Part shown: piece by piece, positions 59,811 through 64,000 of the stretch | Numbering within the stretch: the stretch's first letter is position 1 | Layout of the letters: each line of letters opens with the position of its first letter | Source: Streptomyces sp. Tue 6430 | GTDB taxonomy: Bacteria; Actinomycetota; Actinomycetes; Streptomycetales; Streptomycetaceae | Direction of reading: 5' to 3' | Length of the DNA: 64,000 nt | NCBI GenBank assembly: GCA_021568835.1 | Contig: JAKGSH010000010.1 | Coordinates: 2,976,001-3,040,000 of the forward strand | Notes under the pieces: model-generated | Databases searched by the model: none | The model's input: the letters and a program-made list of their open reading frames with translations, nothing else | What the model was told of the DNA's origin: nothing | Position numbers and translations under genes: made by a program

Positions 59811-60952
59811 CCCGCACCATCGACGGGGCAGCGCTGCTGGACGAGGTGGAAGCCTTCCACCGCCGCTTCAACGTCTTCCCCACCGACGCCGCGTTCGTCG
59901 CCGTCGCCCTGTGGGACGCGCACGCCCACCTGCTCGACTGCTTCGACTCCACCCCCCGCATCGCCTTCCTGTCCCCCGAACCGGGGTCGGGCAAGACGAG
60001 GGCGCTGGAGATCGTGGAAACCCTCGTGCCGCAGCCCATGACCGCCGTCAACGCCTCCGCCGCCGCCCTGTTCCGCTCCGTCTCCGGGCCCGACGGCAAA
60101 CCCACGATCCTGTTCGACGAGATCGATACCGTCTTCGGCCCCAAGGCCGGGGACAACGAGGAACTACGCGGCTTTCTGAACGCCGGGCACCGCCGCACCG
60201 GGGTCACCTACCGGTGCATCGGTGACGGCGGCAACCAGACCGTGCAGGCGTTCCCCTCGTACTGCGCGGTCGCGGTCGCCGGACTCGGCTCGCTGCCGGA
60301 CACGATCCTGACCCGCTCCGTCATCATCCGCATGCGCCGCCGGGCCCGCAACGAAAAGGTCGAACCCTTCCGGGCCCGCATCCACGAGGCGGAAGGCCAC
60401 AAGCTCCGTGACCGGCTCGCCGCATGGGCGGAACAGGTGCGCGACTCTGTCATGGGGGCGTGGCCGGACATGCCCGAGGGGGTCGCCGACCGGCCGGCGG
60501 ACGTGTGGGAACCCCTGCTCGCCGTCGCCGACGCCGCCGGCGGCGACTGGCCCGGCCGGGCCCGCGAAGCATGCCTGACCCTGGTCAAGGCCTCCCGCGC
60601 CAACGACAAAGGCAGCATCGGGGTGCGGCTGCTGACCGACCTGCGTGACCACGTCATGGTGGGCATCGACCGTCTGCCCACCGTCGCCATCCTCGACCGG
60701 CTCAACGCCATGGACGACGCCCCCTGGGCCGACCTGAACGGCAAGCCGCTCGACAACCGGCGCCTGTCCAAGATGCTCGCCGAGTACATGACGGCCGACA
60801 ACGAGCCGATCGCCTCCCGCAACATCAAGGCCGCCGGCAGCGTCCTGAAGGGCTATTACGCCGCCGATCTCTGGGACGCGTGGGCCCGCTACTGCCCCCC
60901 TCCTCCGGAAAGTCCGCTACCTCCGCTACCCGGCACCGAAAACGCCATCTGA
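59807..60952 (+). CDS. DUF3631-domain replication ATPase/helicase of AICE-2
   Basis: 381 residues. Walker A is SPEPGSGKTRALE, Walker B is PTILFDEIDTVFG, and a sensor region includes SLPDTILTRSVIIRMRRRAR. The C-terminus (LSKMLAEYMTADNEPIASRN, VLKGYYAADLWDAW) resembles the DNA-binding domain of DUF3631 proteins. It ends with PLPPLPGTENAI inside the first iterons. It is intact and serves as the reference for the frameshift in the AICE-1 copy. ATG 59807 overlaps the previous stop. Confidence 0.9.
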   Translation: MTRTIDGAALLDEVEAFHRRFNVFPTDAAFVAVALWDAHAHLLDCFDSTPRIAFLSPEPGSGKTRALEIVETLVPQPMTAVNASAAALFRSVSGPDGKPTILFDEIDTVFGPKAGDNEELRGFLNAGHRRTGVTYRCIGDGGNQTVQAFPSYCAVAVAGLGSLPDTILTRSVIIRMRRRARNEKVEPFRARIHEAEGHKLRDRLAAWAEQVRDSVMGAWPDMPEGVADRPADVWEPLLAVADAAGGDWPGRAREACLTLVKASRANDKGSIGVRLLTDLRDHVMVGIDRLPTVAILDRLNAMDDAPWADLNGKPLDNRRLSKMLAEYMTADNEPIASRNIKAAGSVLKGYYAADLWDAWARYCPPPPESPLPPLPGTENAI

Positions 60953-61076
60953 CCAGCGGTTATCGGGTAGCGGCAAGCGTCGAAGCTTGCCGCTACCCAT
61001 CCGCTACCGCTACCCCTTCCCGCTACCTCCAACAGGCCCCTGACCTGCGCGGTAGCGGCGGTAGCGGAAGTAGCGG
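60914..61076. repeat. GTAGCGG iteron array with 14-bp dyad, candidate replication origin of AICE-2
   Basis: Ten exact GTAGCGG/CCGCTAC heptamers. A perfect inverted repeat GGGTAGCGGCAAGC/GCTTGCCGCTACCC (60965-60998) with a 6-nt loop lies in the middle. Two iterons lie within the 3' end of the ATPase gene and the others before xis, as in AICE-1. The copy number (ten exact) is the same in both elements, although spacing differs. Confidence 0.65.
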
Positions 61077-61124
61077 CCCTCAGAGGTACCCCCGGACGCC
61101 CGACCCCGAGTAGGAGTCACCACC

Positions 61125-61310
61125 TTGGCGAACCCCAAGATGCTCAAGCTCCCCGAAGTCCTCGAAGAGATCGAGATGAGCCGCGCCGCCTTCTACCGGC
61201 TGCGCGCCCGCGGCAAGGCGCCGAAGCTCATCAAGCTGCCCAACGGGCAGATCCGTTGCCGCCGCAGCGACCTGGACGCGTGGTGGTCCATGCACGAGAT
61301 CGCAGCCTGA
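61125..61310 (+). CDS. xis: Excisionase/helix-turn-helix protein of AICE-2
   Basis: 61 residues with an HTH_17/MerR-like fold: LKLPEVLEEIEMSRAAFYRL (helices) and KLPNGQIRCRRSDLDAWWS (wing and last helix). It starts at TTG 61125 with AGGAG eight bases upstream. It lies between the iterons and int, and should control directionality of excision. Confidence 0.87.
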   Translation: MANPKMLKLPEVLEEIEMSRAAFYRLRARGKAPKLIKLPNGQIRCRRSDLDAWWSMHEIAA

Positions 61311-61371
61311 CCGTCGACCAACCGAAGGGACCCCGCCGCGCGGCGGGGTCCCTTCACCGTGAGGGAGCACA

Positions 61372-62733
61372 ATGCACAGCTACGACGTGCGCATTTGGAG
61401 CGTCCGGAAGCGGCCGAGCAAGGCCGCCCCGTTCCAACTCCGTTGGCAGGTGGACGGAACAGAGCACCAGGAAAAGTTCGCTACCAAGACACTCGCGGAC
61501 GCCCGCCGCGCGGAGCTGCTGACCACGACCCGCAAGGGCGAGCCGTTCGACACGGAGACTGGGCTCCCCGTCTCGGAAGTGCGGGAACGCAACCGAACAA
61601 GCTGGTACGCCCACGCTCGCGCGCACGCGGCCCGGAAGTGGCCGACTGCGGCAGCGAAGCACCGGGCGAGCATCGCGGAGAGCCTCACCATCGCCACTAT
61701 GGCCGTGTGCCCGACCGGCAAGGGGCGGCCGGCGGACGACATCTTGCGCCGCGCCCTCTACCAGTGGGCGTTCAACGCCGGACGCCATGGCCAGGACCCC
61801 CCGGAGGCGGAGGCCAAGGCGCTCGCGTGGGTAGAACGGAACGCGCCGGCCGTGGTCGACCTGGACAGCGCCAAGCGCATGCGCACGGTCCTGGAGCACA
61901 TGGCCCGTCGCCAGGACGGCAAGCCGGCCGCCGCGAACACGTTCCGGCGCCGTCGCGCCGTGCTGAGCAACTGCCTGCGCCTGGCGGTGGAACAGGAGCT
62001 GCTCCCCGGCAACCCCCTGCACCGGGTGCACTGGGAGACGCCCAAGGCGGTGGAGGAACTGGACGTGCGCAGCGTCGCCACGCCCGCACAAGCGCGGGCG
62101 CTGCTGGACGCGGTCCGCGCCCAGGGACCGCGCGGCGCTCACCTGGTCGCGTTCTTCGCATGCATCTACTACGCCGCCATGCGGCCGGAAGAAGTGTCCA
62201 TGCTGAGCGCCGACCAGTGCGACCTCCCCGAGGAGGGATGGGGGCGGCTTCTGCTCGCCGGCGCCCGGCCGCAGGTGGGTTCCGCCTGGACGGATGACGG
62301 GAAACCCTACGAGGAGCGGCAGTTGAAGCATCGCGCCCGCCGGGCGGTCCGGCCCGTGCCCATCCCTCCCGTCCTGGTCGCCATCCTGCGCACCCATCTC
62401 GACACGTTCGGCACGACGTCCGAAGGACGCTTGTTCAGCGCCGTACGCGGCGGCCCCATCCGGTCTCAGGAGTACGGCGCGGCGTGGAAGGAGGCTCGCA
62501 GGAAGGCGCTCACGGCCGCGCAGGTGGCTTCACCTCTGGCTGCCATCCCATACGACCTGCGGCATGCGTGCGTGTCTTTCTGGCTCCGCTCCGGGGTGAG
62601 CCTTGCCGAGACCGCCCGCCGCGCAGGACAGAGCGTCGCCGTTCTCCAGCGCTACTACGCCAAGGTGCTGGACGGCGAGGAAGCGAAGATGAACGCGCTG
62701 ATCGAGCAGGGGTTGGCGGAGCATGAGGGCTAA
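61372..62733 (+). CDS. int: Tyrosine recombinase/integrase of AICE-2
   Basis: 453 residues. The N-terminal AP2-like/arm-binding part (about 1-60) is followed by a core-binding domain (about 100-220). The catalytic domain has R271 (YYAAMRPEEV), R397-H398 in PYDLRHACVSF, and the nucleophile Tyr at 428 or 429 (QRYYAKV). Where many relatives have HDLRH, this has YDLRH, which is common in actinobacterial members. It acts on the tRNA-Ser(UGA) 3' end, 620 bases downstream. ATG 61372 has GAGGGAG upstream. Confidence 0.93.
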   Translation: MHSYDVRIWSVRKRPSKAAPFQLRWQVDGTEHQEKFATKTLADARRAELLTTTRKGEPFDTETGLPVSEVRERNRTSWYAHARAHAARKWPTAAAKHRASIAESLTIATMAVCPTGKGRPADDILRRALYQWAFNAGRHGQDPPEAEAKALAWVERNAPAVVDLDSAKRMRTVLEHMARRQDGKPAAANTFRRRRAVLSNCLRLAVEQELLPGNPLHRVHWETPKAVEELDVRSVATPAQARALLDAVRAQGPRGAHLVAFFACIYYAAMRPEEVSMLSADQCDLPEEGWGRLLLAGARPQVGSAWTDDGKPYEERQLKHRARRAVRPVPIPPVLVAILRTHLDTFGTTSEGRLFSAVRGGPIRSQEYGAAWKEARRKALTAAQVASPLAAIPYDLRHACVSFWLRSGVSLAETARRAGQSVAVLQRYYAKVLDGEEAKMNALIEQGLAEHEG

Positions 62734-62895
62734 GGGCCACGCCGCGCAAAGATCGAGAAGGCAGGCACCCGCTCGTTCCCTCTCCGATAGTCTCCCCGCG
62801 CCAAGATCACTGAGCCCGAAGCCAGATTCGGGCCGGCTGCGCGACGGGGTTACGGGACTTCTCGGCTTACGTCGCCTCACGGACTGGAGAACACC

Positions 62896-63216
62896 ATGCC
62901 CAGATGGGCCGTCATGCGAGCCCTCGGTCTGGCGGAACTTTCCAATTACACCGTCTACCGTGAGCTGGAGGGGACCGAAGCCGAAGCCCTGGCCGGGATG
63001 CTGCGCATCATCGACACCTTTGAGGACGCTGTCACCGCAGCGGGGCGTCGACGCCAGAGGAGACAGGTCTTCCGCGTCTCCGAACGCAGCTACTTCGTGC
63101 GCGTCGAAAACCGGATGTCTATCCATGAGGCTCACTTCATCCTCGCCGAGCTCATAGCTGACACCCACACCGACGGCCTCCCCAACGCCGCCGGTGGTTT
63201 GACGGAGACGCCGTGA
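62896..63216 (+). CDS. Hypothetical protein between int and the right attachment site
   Basis: 106 residues, helical and charged (LRIIDTFEDAVTAAGRRRQR, EAHFILAELIADTHTDG). ATG 62896 with GGAGA upstream. No recognised family. It is the last gene of the element. The adjacent arm repeat at 63218 begins just after its stop. It may be a control or cargo gene. Confidence 0.6.
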   Translation: MPRWAVMRALGLAELSNYTVYRELEGTEAEALAGMLRIIDTFEDAVTAAGRRRQRRQVFRVSERSYFVRVENRMSIHEAHFILAELIADTHTDGLPNAAGGLTETP

Positions 63217-63217
63217 T

Positions 63218-63238
63218 TCCTGGCCGCAGGTTGGCCGC
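63218..63238. other. Candidate integrase arm site (right)
   Basis: TCCTGGCCGCAGGTTGGCCGC, differing at one base in the first 19 from the left-end copy at 50485. Same orientation, so the two would be direct repeats around the core in the circular form. Confidence 0.5.
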
Positions 63239-63289
63239 ACGCGCTGGTCAGAGGTGGGATACCGGCGAGCCGGGGTGAGACAAGGTCAT

Positions 63290-63330
63290 GCGGAAGGGGT
63301 GCCGCTCCGGAGAGTGGCACCCCTTCTGAC
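63290..63330 (-). terminator. Terminator downstream of tRNA-Ser(UGA)
   Basis: Inverted repeat AAGGGGTGCC-C/G-TGGCACCCCTT around a short loop, 22 bases beyond the tRNA 3' end on the minus strand. In the integrated state it belongs to the element and gives the tRNA a terminator. Confidence 0.7.
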
Positions 63331-63350
63331 CTGCAACGTCTATGACCTGT

Positions 63351-63409
63351 GCGGAGGCGGTGAGATTCGAACTCACGGTGACATCGCTGCCACGACGGTT
63401 TTCAAGACC
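63351..63409 (-). repeat. Right attachment site of AICE-2 (59-bp direct repeat, inside the intact tRNA)
   Basis: Exact copy of 50356-50414. It covers the 3' half of the intact tRNA-Ser(UGA), so integration restores a complete tRNA at the integrase side. Confidence 0.95.
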
Positions 63410-63438
63410 GTTCCCTTAGGCCGCTCGGGCACGCCTCC
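63352..63438 (-). tRNA. tRNA-Ser (anticodon TGA)
   Basis: An 87-nt class II tRNA. Acceptor GGAGGCG/CGCCTCC (with a GTGAG-TTCGAAT-CTCAC T-arm), anticodon loop CTTGAAA giving TGA, and a long variable arm. CCA is not encoded. Target of AICE-2 and, judging by the decayed copy at 49011, of an earlier element. Confidence 0.95.
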
Positions 63439-63521
63439 CCGCGTCGGCCTTGGCCGGACGACGCGGGGACAAGAGTAACGGGTGGCCGTGGGCGTGTGGC
63501 GCCCCGTGGGGACGCCGGGGC

Positions 63522-64000
63522 TCAGCTGTCGCCCTTGCGGGAGCCGAGGGTGAGGTCGACGGTGCGGGTCTTGCCGTCGCGCTCGTAGGTGATCGTGACC
63601 TTGTCGCCCGGCTTGTGGGTCCAGATCTCGCCGATGAGGGTCGGGCCGCTGTCGATCACCCTGTCGTCGAGCTTGGTGATCACGTCGCCGGGCTTGAGGC
63701 CGGCCTTGGCCGCGGGACCGCCCGCCTCGACGGCGGCGGCGCCGCCCGCGCCCTGGTCGGTGATCTTCGCGCCGCCCGTGGACTCCTCCAGGGAGACGGA
63801 GGCGCCGATCTTGGCGTACACCGGCTGCCCGTCCTTGATGAGTTCCTGGGCGACGTACTTGGCCTGGTTGATCGGGATGGCGAAGCCGAGGCCGATCGAG
63901 CCGGACTGCGTGGTGCCGCCCAGGCCGCCGCTGCCGGTGGACTGGATCGCGGAGTTGATGCCGATCACGTTGCCCTGGGCGTCGAGCAGGGGGCCGCCGG
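63522..64000 (-). CDS. HtrA/DegP-like serine protease with PDZ domain (3' part only)
   Basis: The visible C-terminal 159 residues include the end of the trypsin-like domain: GGPLLDAQGNVIGINSA, just after the catalytic GNSGG position, and IGLGFAIPINQAKYVAQELI. A PDZ domain follows (GPAAKAGLKPGDVITKLDDR, YERDGKTRTVDLTLGS). The gene runs off the right edge, so start, signal or membrane segment and catalytic His/Asp are not visible. Envelope protein quality control is the usual role. Core chromosomal neighbour of tRNA-Ser(UGA). Confidence 0.9.
   Translation of the reverse strand, partial: GGPLLDAQGNVIGINSAIQSTGSGGLGGTTQSGSIGLGFAIPINQAKYVAQELIKDGQPVYAKIGASVSLEESTGGAKITDQGAGGAAAVEAGGPAAKAGLKPGDVITKLDDRVIDSGPTLIGEIWTHKPGDKVTITYERDGKTRTVDLTLGSRKGDS

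Overview
This is a high-GC actinobacterial chromosome segment, almost certainly Streptomyces. The signs are strong third-position G/C bias, GTG/TTG starts, several sigma factors, a subtilisin-inhibitor-like secreted protein and actinomycete integrative conjugative elements (AICEs). A 37-kb block of chromosomal genes is flanked by two related AICEs, each inserted in a different tRNA-Ser gene.

Layout. (1) About 1-12051: AICE-1, whose left end lies outside the window. It carries integrase, excisionase, a DUF3631 replication ATPase and a primase-polymerase, then a SpdB-like protein, a TraB translocase and a set of small transfer genes, all on the minus strand. A divergent GntR regulator plus P-loop kinase pair follows, and the element ends in a 3' fragment of a tRNA-Ser. 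(2) 12055-about 49010: chromosome. It holds two SigF-family sigma genes (one frameshifted), MarR/MFS/YceI, a two-component system in one operon with two membrane glycosyltransferases, hydrolases, an azoreductase/HxlR pair, tRNA-Arg and tRNA-Ser genes, an SSI-like protein, a very large degenerate PAS/histidine-kinase/receiver protein, a TetR/MFS pair with twin operators, an acyl-CoA synthetase, an ECF sigma factor, an orphan primase-polymerase and a MerR-methyltransferase fusion. (3) 49011-50355: a small module between a decayed copy and an intact copy of the tRNA-Ser(UGA) 3' end. It carries a signal-peptidase-like gene and looks like the remnant of an older insertion at the same site. (4) 50356-63409: AICE-2, complete, bounded by 59-bp perfect direct repeats, with the intact tRNA-Ser(UGA) at its integrase end. 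(5) 63522-64000: 3' end of an HtrA-like protease gene that runs off the window.

How the elements work together. In each AICE a GntR (KorA-type) regulator faces the transfer operon across an operator region. The small genes, the TraB pump and the Spd protein serve mycelial double-stranded DNA transfer. A hairpin with identical arms in both elements separates that block from a translationally coupled primase-polymerase / small protein / DUF3631 / Xis / Int block for replication and excision. The elements share the whole rep block, the DUF6284, DUF2637 and RRQRL-type genes, and several non-coding structures. These include ten GTAGCGG iterons around a dyad, a leader hairpin with a compensatory base change, and a 12/6/12 hairpin of unrelated sequence before an identical 34-nt leader. 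Their TraB proteins, clt-like repeats, integrases and cargo genes differ.

Caution: at least nine places look like a single missing C or G in a G/C run. Two can be tested against the sister element in this window. They affect both chromosomal and AICE genes and look like assembly errors more than biology. Several 'pseudogenes' listed here may therefore be intact in the real strain.
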